Shown here piece by piece: positions 6,992-17,516 of a DNA stretch of 37,483 nucleotides (position 1 is its first letter; the number at the start of each line of letters is the position of its first letter). The notes under the pieces were generated by a model that was not told the origin of the DNA, made no database searches, and worked only from the letters and a program-made list of their open reading frames with translations. The stretch lies in contig CAZJZQ010000016.1 of assembly GCA_964550535.1 (NCBI GenBank), positions 1-37,483 of the forward strand. The letters are read 5' to 3'. This DNA is from UBA7672 sp964550535. GTDB lineage: Bacteria; Pseudomonadota; Alphaproteobacteria; Caulobacterales; Hyphomonadaceae. The position numbers were made by a program, and so were the translations under genes.

Positions 6992-8551
6992 TTGGTCAGC
7001 CGCATCACCACATTTGCGTTCGAGGGGGTGGAGGCCCGCCCCGTCGACGTGCAGGTGCAGCTCTCCGGCGGCGCGCCCGCCTTCGTCATCGTCGGCCTGC
7101 CGGACAAGGCCGTTGGCGAAAGCCGCGAGCGTGTGCGCGCCGCCTTCTCCGCGCTCGGCCTCGCCCTGCCGCCGGATCGCGTGCTGGTGAACCTCGCGCC
7201 CGCGGACCTGCCGAAAGAAGGCAGCCATTACGATCTCGCCATCGCGCTCGCCATTCTCGCCGCCATCAACGCCATCCCGCGCGATGCGCTGCACGGCGTC
7301 GCCGCGATGGGTGAACTCGCGCTCGACGGCGCGCTCGCCGAAACCAACGGCGCCTTGCCCGCCGCCATGGCGGCCGAGGCGATGGACCTCGCGCTTGTCT
7401 GTCCCGCTTCCTGCGGCGCGGAGGGCGCATGGTCCGGCGGCACGGTGCTCGCCGCGCCCAGTCTCATTGCGCTGGTCAATCATTTCACCGGCCTGCGTCC
7501 GATCCTGCCCGCGCGTCCCGGTCCTCTGGCTGACGCCGCCGCCATCCCCGACCTGCGCGATGTGAAAGGGCAGGAGGGCGCGAAGCGCGCGCTGGAAATC
7601 GCCGCCGCCGGCGGTCACAACCTCCTGATGGTCGGTCCGCCCGGTTCGGGCAAGTCGATGCTGGCCCAGCGTCTCCCGGGCCTCCTGCCGCCCCTGTCCG
7701 CGCGCGAGCTTCTGGAGGTCAGCCAGATCCATTCCATCGCCGGGCTTCTCGAACGCGGCCGCCTCTCCCGCGCCCGCCCGTTCCGCGCGCCGCATCATTC
7801 CGCCTCGATGGCCGCAATGGTCGGCGGCGGCGCGAAGGCCCGGCCCGGCGAAGTCTCCATGGCCCACCACGGCGTCCTCTTCCTCGACGAACTGCCGGAG
7901 TTTTCCGCGCAGGTTCTGGATTCGCTGCGCCAGCCCCTCGAAAACGGTGAAGCGGTGATCTCCCGCGCCAACCGCCACGTCCGCTATCCGTCCCGCTTTC
8001 AACTCGCCGCCGCGGCCAATCCGTGCAAGTGCGGCGGCGGGCCCGGCGCCTTCGCCTGCCGCCGCGGGCCTGCGTGCCAGGCCAGTTATTTCAGCCGCAT
8101 CTCCGGCCCCTTCCTCGATCGCATCGACCTTTTTGTCGATGTCGCGCCGGTCACCGCCGCCGATCTCTCCCTGCCCGCGCCATCGGAGGGCACGGCCGAA
8201 GCCGCCGCCCGCGTCGCCGCCGCCCGCGCCATCCAGTCCGTGCGCTATGACGATGCGTCCCGCGATCGCCGCGCCATCAATGCGGACGCGCCGGGCGCCC
8301 AGCTCGAAGACATCTGCGCGGCCGAACCCGCCGCCCGCGATCTCCTGTCGAAAGCCGCCGAACAATTCCACCTCACGGCCCGCGCTTTCCATCGCGTGAT
8401 GAAAGTCGCCCGCACCATCGCCGATCTCGACGGCGCGAACTCCGTCGCCCGCATCCACATGGCCGAAGCCCTGACCTACCGCTGGCGTCCGGCCGGCGGG
8501 GAGGCGGTCCAGCCCGCTTACAGGGGAGCCGCTGCGCGCCAGAGAGCCTGA
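6992..8551 (+). CDS. comM: YifB/ComM family Mg-chelatase-like AAA+ ATPase
   Basis: ComM is a hexameric AAA+ helicase that promotes branch migration during natural transformation. The 519-residue product shows the family layout. An N-terminal Lon-S5-like domain spans about 1-180 (VDVQVQLSGGAPAFVIVGLPDKAVGESRERVR, then KEGSHYDLAIALAIL). The Mg-chelatase AAA+ core follows, with Walker A GPPGSGKS at 215-222, RPFRAPHHSAS, Walker B GVLFLDELPEF from 294, the sensor region AAANPCKCG, and SGPFLDRIDLFVDV. A C-terminal ComM lid ends with the RTIADLDGA motif. I chose TTG at 6992 (MVSRITTFAFEG), which fits the family start and has GGGGGA six bases before it; another in-frame TTG at 6959 adds ten or more unlike residues. 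Other competence genes are not present nearby. Confidence 0.93.
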   Translation: MVSRITTFAFEGVEARPVDVQVQLSGGAPAFVIVGLPDKAVGESRERVRAAFSALGLALPPDRVLVNLAPADLPKEGSHYDLAIALAILAAINAIPRDALHGVAAMGELALDGALAETNGALPAAMAAEAMDLALVCPASCGAEGAWSGGTVLAAPSLIALVNHFTGLRPILPARPGPLADAAAIPDLRDVKGQEGAKRALEIAAAGGHNLLMVGPPGSGKSMLAQRLPGLLPPLSARELLEVSQIHSIAGLLERGRLSRARPFRAPHHSASMAAMVGGGAKARPGEVSMAHHGVLFLDELPEFSAQVLDSLRQPLENGEAVISRANRHVRYPSRFQLAAAANPCKCGGGPGAFACRRGPACQASYFSRISGPFLDRIDLFVDVAPVTAADLSLPAPSEGTAEAAARVAAARAIQSVRYDDASRDRRAINADAPGAQLEDICAAEPAARDLLSKAAEQFHLTARAFHRVMKVARTIADLDGANSVARIHMAEALTYRWRPAGGEAVQPAYRGAAARQRA

Positions 8552-8652
8552 GGGAAAAAAGCCTGAGTTGAAAGAAAGCCCCGTTTCAGGGCGCGGCCTG
8601 ATCCTCCCGCCGTTAATCGTCTGGTCAGCAGGCGTGCATCAGGGTCCGGGCC

Positions 8653-10530
8653 ATGAGTCAGGCTTCGTCGTCATCCCCGCCGCGCCCCGCGCAGGCGCCG
8701 TCCGCCGTCCATGACGCCGCGAACGATTCAGGGGACGTGTCCGGTCCCGGCCTGCCGTCTTCGGCCATCGCCGCTGTCGCGCGCGGCTGGCCCGGCGCCG
8801 CGCTCGCGGTCGATGCATCGGGCCGCATTCTCGGGGCCAGCCCGCTTTCGGGCTACGCCGAACGCATGCGCGCCCCGTTCGACCTGCCGGCCGCCGGCGT
8901 CGCCTCGCAGGTGACGGATTCCGCCGGGCGCAACTGGCGCCTCTCCGTTCCGGTGGACGGCGTCCGTCTCGCCACCACCGACCATCGCGAGGAGCCCGAC
9001 GCCGCCCACCGCTTCACCGCCGCCGTCAGCCACGAGATCCGCACGCCGCTCAACGGCATTCTCGGAATGGCCGCGCTGCTGGAGGAAGAAAAACTCTCGC
9101 CCGCCCAGCTCGATTATGTCAGCGCCATCCGCAAGAGCGGCGCCCGCCTGCTCGATCTGCTCAACAATGTGCTCGACTATTCGCGGATGGAAGCGGGCGA
9201 CATCCCGCTCGAACACGCGCCTTTCGATCCCGCCGATCTGGTGCAGGACGTGGCCGAACTCCTCGCCCCCCGCGCCCACGCCGCCGGCGTCGATATCGCG
9301 GCCTGCGCCGAACCCGGCCTCGCGGCCCGCTTCACGGGAGACGCGGGACGCCTGCGCCAGGTCCTGTTCAATCTCGCCGGCAATTCGGTGAAGTTTTCGG
9401 AGAACGGCTCCGTCCTCATCGAAGCCTGCGCCGGTCCGGGCGGGCAGGGGCTCTCCCTCATCGTTCGCGATACCGGTTCGGGCATTCCCGAACATGCCAA
9501 GGCCCGCCTGTTCGACGCCTTCTCGCAAGCCAGCGCGGCGGACGCCCGGCGCGATGGCGGCGTCGGCCTCGGCCTCGCCATCGTCGCGCGCCTCGTCGAT
9601 GCGATGAAGGGCGAGATCAGCGTCATGTCCGCATGGGGCGAGGGCTCGCTTTTCCGCGTCGACGTTCCGCTCGACCCATCGCCGCTGGAGAACGCTGCGC
9701 CGCCCGCCCGCATCAAATCACCCTCGCGCCGCGAAATCTCCGTCGCCCTCTCGCTGCCGCCCGCCTCGCGCATCGCCTGCATTGCGGCGCTCGCGGACGT
9801 GCCCGGCCTGCGCCTACTGAACGCGGAGAGCGCTGCCGATAAATCTGTCCGCCCCGGCCTCCCCCTTCTTGACGCGGCGCTCCCCCCTGCCCAGATCGAG
9901 GCGCAGGCCCGCCGCATCCCCACGCTTGTCGTGCTGCGTCCCGGCGACCGCTCGCGCATCGAACAGTTCCGCGCGATGGGCTGCGCGGGATATCTCATCC
10001 GCCCGCTGCGCGCCGCCTCGATTGTGGAGCGTGTGCGCCTCGCCATCGGCGGCGCCCCGGCGCCGGAGGAGACGGCGGCGTCGGCGGAAACCCCGGCGCC
10101 CGCGCCCGGTTCCGCCGGCCGCGTGCTGATCGCCGACGACAACCAGGTGAACGCCCTTCTGGCCAACCGCGCGCTCTCCGCCGCCGGCTTCCGCGTGGAT
10201 ACTGCGGCCACCGGCGCCGAGGCGCTGGAACGGCTGGATGAAAACGACTACGCTCTCGTCTTCATGGATATCCGCATGCCCGTGATGGATGGTCTTGAGG
10301 CGACGCGCCGCATCCGGCGCCGGGGCGGCGCGGGCGGCTCCACGCCGGTGATCGCGCTGACGGCGGACATCGATCCCGATCTTGAGGAAAAGGCGAACGC
10401 CGCCGGCATTTCGGCCATCGCGTCCAAGCCGATCGATCCCGCGCGCCTGCGCGAACTCGCGGCGAAATGGGCGCGCCCGCCTGAACGCCGCACCGGCCCG
10501 CCCGGCCGGCGCGGCCAGGACGAAGCATAA
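8653..10530 (+). CDS. Soluble hybrid histidine kinase with a degenerate and an intact receiver domain
   Basis: This kinase should autophosphorylate on His and pass the phosphate to its C-terminal receiver. The 625-residue product has no membrane segment. Domains in order: a short PAS-like stretch (about 40-105, GAALAVDASGRILGASP); HisKA with AVSHEIRTPLNG, His127; HATPase with NLAGNSVKFSENG, DTGSGIPE and GVGLGLAIV; a region at about 355-465 shaped like a receiver (ends GCAGYLIRPLRAASIVERV) but without a convincing phosphoacceptor Asp and with Arg in place of the conserved Lys; and a complete receiver (VLIADDNQVN, MDIRMPVMDG, ALTADI, SKPI) with Asp539. The ATG at 8653 is the first in frame. The gene ends 15 bp before an AmpG-type permease, so the two are probably co-transcribed. 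The signal is unknown. Confidence 0.9.
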   Translation: MSQASSSSPPRPAQAPSAVHDAANDSGDVSGPGLPSSAIAAVARGWPGAALAVDASGRILGASPLSGYAERMRAPFDLPAAGVASQVTDSAGRNWRLSVPVDGVRLATTDHREEPDAAHRFTAAVSHEIRTPLNGILGMAALLEEEKLSPAQLDYVSAIRKSGARLLDLLNNVLDYSRMEAGDIPLEHAPFDPADLVQDVAELLAPRAHAAGVDIAACAEPGLAARFTGDAGRLRQVLFNLAGNSVKFSENGSVLIEACAGPGGQGLSLIVRDTGSGIPEHAKARLFDAFSQASAADARRDGGVGLGLAIVARLVDAMKGEISVMSAWGEGSLFRVDVPLDPSPLENAAPPARIKSPSRREISVALSLPPASRIACIAALADVPGLRLLNAESAADKSVRPGLPLLDAALPPAQIEAQARRIPTLVVLRPGDRSRIEQFRAMGCAGYLIRPLRAASIVERVRLAIGGAPAPEETAASAETPAPAPGSAGRVLIADDNQVNALLANRALSAAGFRVDTAATGAEALERLDENDYALVFMDIRMPVMDGLEATRRIRRRGGAGGSTPVIALTADIDPDLEEKANAAGISAIASKPIDPARLRELAAKWARPPERRTGPPGRRGQDEA

Positions 10531-10545
10531 GGCAACCCCGACGCG

Positions 10546-12303
10546 ATGACCGAAGCCGCCGCCACGCCCGCAAAGAAGCAAGAGCCCCGCTGGCTGCGCG
10601 CGCTGAAGGCGCTGCGTCATCGCAAGATGGCGGCGATGGCTCTGCTGGCGCTCGCCGCCGGCCTGCCTTACGGCGCGGTGCTCGGCACGCTCAACGCATG
10701 GCTGACGGCGGAGGGCATCACGCCCAGCCAGATCGGCATCCTCAACTTCATCATTCTGGCTTACAGCTTCAAGCTGATCTGGTCCCCCGCCTTCCAGACG
10801 GCGTGGTTCCCGCGCATCGGCATTCCCTTCCTTGAGCGCTTCGGCCCCCGGCGAAGCTGGCTCATCTGCATGCAGCTCCTCATCGCCGGGCTGCTCGTGC
10901 TGCTGTCCTTCTCGCAGCCATCGCAAGGCGTGCTTTATCTCGCGCTGATCAGCGTCATCATCGCCATCGCCTCATCCGTGCATGACATCGTGCTGGACGC
11001 CTGGCGCATCGAGGTGGCGGAAACCGAAGAAGACAAGGACCTGATGTCGGCGGTGTACCAGCTCGGCCACCGGCTCGCCGCGCTGTTCACCGGCATGGTC
11101 GCGCTGATCCTGGCGGACCTCATCCCCTGGCCGATGGTCTATCTCATCATCGCGGGCGGCATGGCGCTGGCCGCGTCCGGCACGCTGGTCGCGCCCGAAC
11201 CCGATCATCGCGCCGCGCAGGCGAAGGACGGCCACGACGCCCGCCCCACCTACGCGTCTGCTTTCTCGCAGCGCACAGTCACGTCCACGGTCGGCGTGGT
11301 GGCCGCGGGGTGGATCGCCGCCATCGCCATCATTGCGATCTTCTTCATCCAGTCGCTGACCCAGACGCCGCCGCCATCCACCTCTGTCTTCACGCGGGTG
11401 CAGGCGCCGGTCATCATCGCCCTCCTGATCCTGCTGCCCGGCGCCATCGCGGCATGGCTGCTGCGCAAACAACCCGCCCCCGCCCCGCATACGGCGCCAA
11501 AGGGCAGTGCGGTGAACAGGGCGGCCGACGCGCTGTTCCACACCATCATGGACCCGCTGATGGATCTCATCCACCGGCTGCGCAGCGCCGTCATCCTCGT
11601 TCTGGCGCTGGTGCTGATGTACCGGTTCGTGGATCTGATCTGGGGCGGCTTCGCCTATCCCTTCTATCTCGGCGATCCCACGGTGGGCCTGCGCGGCGAC
11701 CCGGCGATCAGCCAGGGGGCGCTGGGCCATTCCAACACCGATGTCGCGCTCGCCTCGAAAACCATCGGCGTGTTCATGACCATCGCGGGATCGGTCATCG
11801 GCGGCGCGGCGCTGATTTTCGCTGGCCGCCTGCCATGTCTTTTCGTGGGGGCCTTCATTGCGGCCATCACCAACCTTATCTTTGCTGACCTCGCCATCGG
11901 CGGAGCAGGGATGGACGCGTTCCTCGCCTTCACCGGACTGGGACCGGCGATGGCGGTGTTCGGCGATCCCGCGCTATCCCGCCTCATCGTGGCGATCGCG
12001 ATCGAAAACGTGGCCGGCGGTTTCGCCAGCGTCGCCTTCGTCGCCTACCTCACCGCGATGGTGAACCCGAAATTCGCGGCGGTTCAATATGCGCTGCTGG
12101 GGTCGCTGGTGATGCTGATCGGCTCGCTGGGCCGCGCGCAACTGGGCGAGTTCATCGAGACGGACGGTTACCACGCCTTTTTCATCCTCACCGCCTGGAT
12201 CGGCATGATCGCCGTGGTTCTGTCCGGCGCCGAATGGGCGCGGCAGGCGCTGTCGAAAAAGCCGAAGGATGCAGCAGCTGCTGCTCCGCAGCCTGCCGAG
12301 TAG
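10546..12303 (+). CDS. ampG: AmpG-family MFS transporter (probable muropeptide permease)
   Basis: AmpG imports anhydro-muropeptides released during peptidoglycan turnover and links cell-wall recycling to beta-lactamase induction in some bacteria. The 585-residue product is a polytopic inner-membrane protein. Family features near the N-terminus are GLPYGAVLGTLNAWLTAEGITPSQIGILNF, LIWSPAFQ in place of the usual K-x-x-W-x-P-x-x-D, FGPRRSWLICMQ and VHDIVLDAWRIE. It is longer than the E. coli protein (about 490) because of two extra hydrophobic segments and a charged stretch at about 240-345. The C-terminus is Ala/Lys-rich and cytoplasmic. A hybrid kinase sits 15 bp upstream. Assignment to the AmpG-like branch is fairly strong, but substrate specificity is inferred, and another solute is possible. 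Confidence 0.82.
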   Translation: MTEAAATPAKKQEPRWLRALKALRHRKMAAMALLALAAGLPYGAVLGTLNAWLTAEGITPSQIGILNFIILAYSFKLIWSPAFQTAWFPRIGIPFLERFGPRRSWLICMQLLIAGLLVLLSFSQPSQGVLYLALISVIIAIASSVHDIVLDAWRIEVAETEEDKDLMSAVYQLGHRLAALFTGMVALILADLIPWPMVYLIIAGGMALAASGTLVAPEPDHRAAQAKDGHDARPTYASAFSQRTVTSTVGVVAAGWIAAIAIIAIFFIQSLTQTPPPSTSVFTRVQAPVIIALLILLPGAIAAWLLRKQPAPAPHTAPKGSAVNRAADALFHTIMDPLMDLIHRLRSAVILVLALVLMYRFVDLIWGGFAYPFYLGDPTVGLRGDPAISQGALGHSNTDVALASKTIGVFMTIAGSVIGGAALIFAGRLPCLFVGAFIAAITNLIFADLAIGGAGMDAFLAFTGLGPAMAVFGDPALSRLIVAIAIENVAGGFASVAFVAYLTAMVNPKFAAVQYALLGSLVMLIGSLGRAQLGEFIETDGYHAFFILTAWIGMIAVVLSGAEWARQALSKKPKDAAAAAPQPAE

Positions 12304-12337
12304 AAATCCGGCGGCCCCGAAAATCAAAGTCCGGAGA

Positions 12338-14608
<2,271 letters not shown>

Positions 14609-14702
14609 TGTCTTCAGGCTTGAGGTGGCCGGTAAAGGTCGCATAGGCAGGGGATAGAAAAAACATGCGCTTTCCGGCGGGTTGGCGCGCATTCAGCCGG
14701 AA

Positions 14703-17462
14703 ATGATGAGCGAATCAAGCGTGAAGCGGAACGAATCTCCCGGCCGGGACACAAATGCCTCACCTGCTCCGGCAGGTGATAACGGTTCTCATGCGCCAGA
14801 TGTGGCCGGCGCCACCCCGTTCATGGCGCAATATCTGGAGATCAAGGCCAGTCATCCGGACGCGCTTCTGTTTTTCCGGATGGGTGATTTCTACGAATTG
14901 TTTTTCGACGACGCCCATGCCGCAGCCCGGGCGCTGGACATCACGCTCACCCATCGCGGCCAGCATCAGGGCAATCCGATCCCGATGGCGGGGGTCCCCC
15001 ATCACGCCGCTGACGCCTATCTCGCCCGCCTGATTCGTCAGGGCTTCCGGGTCGCCGTCTGCGAACAGACGGAAGATCCGGCCGAGGCGAAGAAGCGCGG
15101 CTCCAAATCGGTCGTCCGCCGGGAAGTCGTGCGCATCGTCACCCCCGGCACGCTGACCGAGGATTCGCTGCTCGAACCCCGCGCCGCCAACCGGCTGGCC
15201 GCCATCGGCCTCGCCGCCGGGGGCAGGGAGGCGGCGCTGGCCGTCGCGGACGTCTCCACTGGGCGGCTCGAAGTCTTCGCCCTGTCGCCGGTCCAGCTCG
15301 GCGAGGCGCTGGGCGCGCTCAGCCCGCGCGAAGTTCTGGTCGCCGATTCCGATCTCGACAACGCCGCCATCCGCGCCGCGCTTGAAGGCCTTACCGAAAC
15401 GCCCCGTCCCGGCGCCCGCGCCGATGCGAAGTTGGGCGAGCGGTTGATGAAGCTCGCCTATGGCGTCTCGACGCTGGATGGCTTCGGAGAGTTCTCGCGG
15501 GCCGAACTCATCGCCTGCGGGCTTCTGTTCGACTATCTGGCGCTCACTCAGGCAGGGGGGCAGGCGCGGCTCGATCCGCCCTCGCGCGCCGGAGCGGGAG
15601 GCTTCCTCGCGATTGATCCGGCCACGCGCGCCAGTCTCGAAATCGAGCGTTCGGTTCGCAATGGCCGCGAAGGCTCGCTGATCGGCTGCATCGACCGCAC
15701 CGTCACGCCCGCCGGTGCGCGGCTGCTGGCGGAGCGCGTGTCGCGTCCTCTGTGTGATGCTGCGGAAATTCATCGCCGCCATGATGCGGTGGCGTTCTTC
15801 CTCGACGCCGCCGAAGTGCGCGCTGATGTACGCGCCGCGCTGAAAGGCGCTGCTGATCTTGACCGCGCCCGCATCCGGCTTGCGCTGCGGCGTGGCGGCC
15901 CGCGCGATCTGTCGGGTCTCGCGCTGTCGCTGCGCGCGGGAGAGAACATGGCGGCTGAACTGGGCGGCGCGCAGGGCGGCCTGCCGCCGGAAATCGCCGC
16001 AGCCTGCCAGGCGTTGCAACTGGCGGACAAGCCGCGCCTCGCCGCTTTTGCGGCGGAGGTGACGAACGCTCTGGTGACCGAGCCTCCCATTCTCGCGCGC
16101 GATGGCGGGTTCATCGCTCCGGGCTTCGATCCGGCGCTGGACGAGGTGCGGGCGCTGCGCGAGAACGCGCGCTCCGTCATCGCGCGGCTGGAGGCGGACT
16201 ATGGCCAGAAAGCCGGCGTTTCCGGCCTGCGCATCCGCCACAACAATGTGCTGGGCTATTTCATCGAGGTGAACTCCCGCCACGGCGAAGCGATGATGAA
16301 GCCGCCGCTGGCGGAAACTTTCATCCACCGCCAGACCATGGCCAGCGCGGTGCGCTTCTCCACCACCGAACTGGCTGAACTCGAAGCCCGCATCTCCCGC
16401 GCGGAGGGCGAGGCGCTGGCGCGGGAACAGGACATCTTCAACCGCCTGGTGACGACCGCCGACACGCTGGCGCCGGGACTGGCCGCCGCCGCGCATGCGC
16501 TCGCCTGTCTGGACGTCGCGGCGGCGAATGCAGACTGGGCGGCGGAAGTCTCGGCCGTGCGTCCCGAAATCGTGGACGCGCCCGTATTCGAGGCTGCTGG
16601 CGCGCGGCACCCGGTGGTTGAAGGCGCCCTGCGCACGGCGGGGCAGGGTTATACGCCGAACGATTGCCGCCTCGCCGCCGGCGGCGCGCACGGTCCGCGC
16701 CTTGTGCTGGTCACCGGCCCCAACATGGCCGGCAAGTCCACCTTCCTGCGCCAGAACGTGCTGCTCGTCATTCTCGCGCAGGCCGGTTGCTATGTCCCGG
16801 CGCGGTCCTTCCGTTTCGGGCTGGCTGACCGCATTTTCTCGCGCGTCGGCGCCTCGGACGATCTTTCGCGCGGCCGCTCCACCTTCATGGTCGAGATGAT
16901 CGAGACGGCGGCGATCCTCAACCTCGCCACGCCGCGCTCCATTGTCATTCTCGACGAGGTCGGACGCGGCACATCGACATGGGACGGCCTCGCCATCGCC
17001 TGGGCGGCGGTCGAGCACCTGCACGAAACCAACCGCTGCCGCGCGCTCTTCGCCACGCACTATCACGAGCTGACATCGCTGGCGCAGACGCTGGACCATT
17101 GCGCCAACGCCTCGCTGAGAGCGGAGGAGTGGAAGGGCGATCTGGTTTTCCTGCACGAGGTGAAGGCCGGTCCCGCCGATCGCTCCTATGGCGTGCAGGT
17201 GGCGAAGCTCGCCGGTCTGCCTGCCGCCGCCGTGCGCCGCGCCGAGGCTGTTCTGAGGCGTCTGGAGGCGAAGGATTCTTCCGCGCGCCGGCTGGAGGAA
17301 TTGCCGCTTTTCGCGGCCATCGAGCCGCCGTCCCCTCCCGCCCGGCGCGAAGTCTCGGAGGCAGAACGTATCCTTTTGGGCCTCGATCCCGACACGCTTA
17401 CCCCAAAGGAAGCTCTGGAACTGGTCTATCGTCTCAAGGATGCGGCCAATTCGGGCGGTTGA
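14703..17462 (+). CDS. mutS: DNA mismatch repair protein MutS
   Basis: MutS recognises mismatches and small loops and recruits MutL. The product of about 919 residues is typical in length for alphaproteobacteria. Seen in order: the mismatch-binding motif GDFYELFF with Phe63 and Glu65; connector and core domains (FGEFSRAELIACGLLFDYL, LEIERSVRNGREGSLIGCIDRT); clamp and lever region; Walker A GPNMAGKS at 672-679; Walker B VILDEVGRGTS; ATHYHELT; and the C-terminal SYGVQVAKLAGLP. The C-terminal tail resembles the tetramerisation segment (LDPDTLTPKEALELVYRLK). I chose ATG at 14703 (a second ATG at 14706); an upstream TTG at 14682 is possible. It is divergent from maeB with 94 bp between the starts. 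Confidence 0.97.
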   Translation: MMSESSVKRNESPGRDTNASPAPAGDNGSHAPDVAGATPFMAQYLEIKASHPDALLFFRMGDFYELFFDDAHAAARALDITLTHRGQHQGNPIPMAGVPHHAADAYLARLIRQGFRVAVCEQTEDPAEAKKRGSKSVVRREVVRIVTPGTLTEDSLLEPRAANRLAAIGLAAGGREAALAVADVSTGRLEVFALSPVQLGEALGALSPREVLVADSDLDNAAIRAALEGLTETPRPGARADAKLGERLMKLAYGVSTLDGFGEFSRAELIACGLLFDYLALTQAGGQARLDPPSRAGAGGFLAIDPATRASLEIERSVRNGREGSLIGCIDRTVTPAGARLLAERVSRPLCDAAEIHRRHDAVAFFLDAAEVRADVRAALKGAADLDRARIRLALRRGGPRDLSGLALSLRAGENMAAELGGAQGGLPPEIAAACQALQLADKPRLAAFAAEVTNALVTEPPILARDGGFIAPGFDPALDEVRALRENARSVIARLEADYGQKAGVSGLRIRHNNVLGYFIEVNSRHGEAMMKPPLAETFIHRQTMASAVRFSTTELAELEARISRAEGEALAREQDIFNRLVTTADTLAPGLAAAAHALACLDVAAANADWAAEVSAVRPEIVDAPVFEAAGARHPVVEGALRTAGQGYTPNDCRLAAGGAHGPRLVLVTGPNMAGKSTFLRQNVLLVILAQAGCYVPARSFRFGLADRIFSRVGASDDLSRGRSTFMVEMIETAAILNLATPRSIVILDEVGRGTSTWDGLAIAWAAVEHLHETNRCRALFATHYHELTSLAQTLDHCANASLRAEEWKGDLVFLHEVKAGPADRSYGVQVAKLAGLPAAAVRRAEAVLRRLEAKDSSARRLEELPLFAAIEPPSPPARREVSEAERILLGLDPDTLTPKEALELVYRLKDAANSGG

Positions 17463-17486
17463 CGCGCGCGGCCGCCAAGGCTTCAT

Positions 17487-17502
17487 TCTGGACAGGTCCA
17501 GA
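17487..17502. promoter_or_regulatory. Operator-like palindrome before the S9 peptidase gene
   Basis: Perfect 7-bp arms TCTGGAC / GTCCAGA are separated by AG, 14 bp upstream of the peptidase ATG and partly next to its Shine-Dalgarno AAGGGG. The compact symmetry suggests a dimeric regulator site or a small mRNA hairpin; neither is demonstrated. Confidence 0.4.
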
Positions 17503-17516
17503 CAAGGGGTCTTCCA

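Noticed and set aside
6266..8458. A 730-codon minus-strand frame opposite comM
   Set aside because: Antisense shadow of comM and the preceding gene; the composition is that of a GC-bias artefact.
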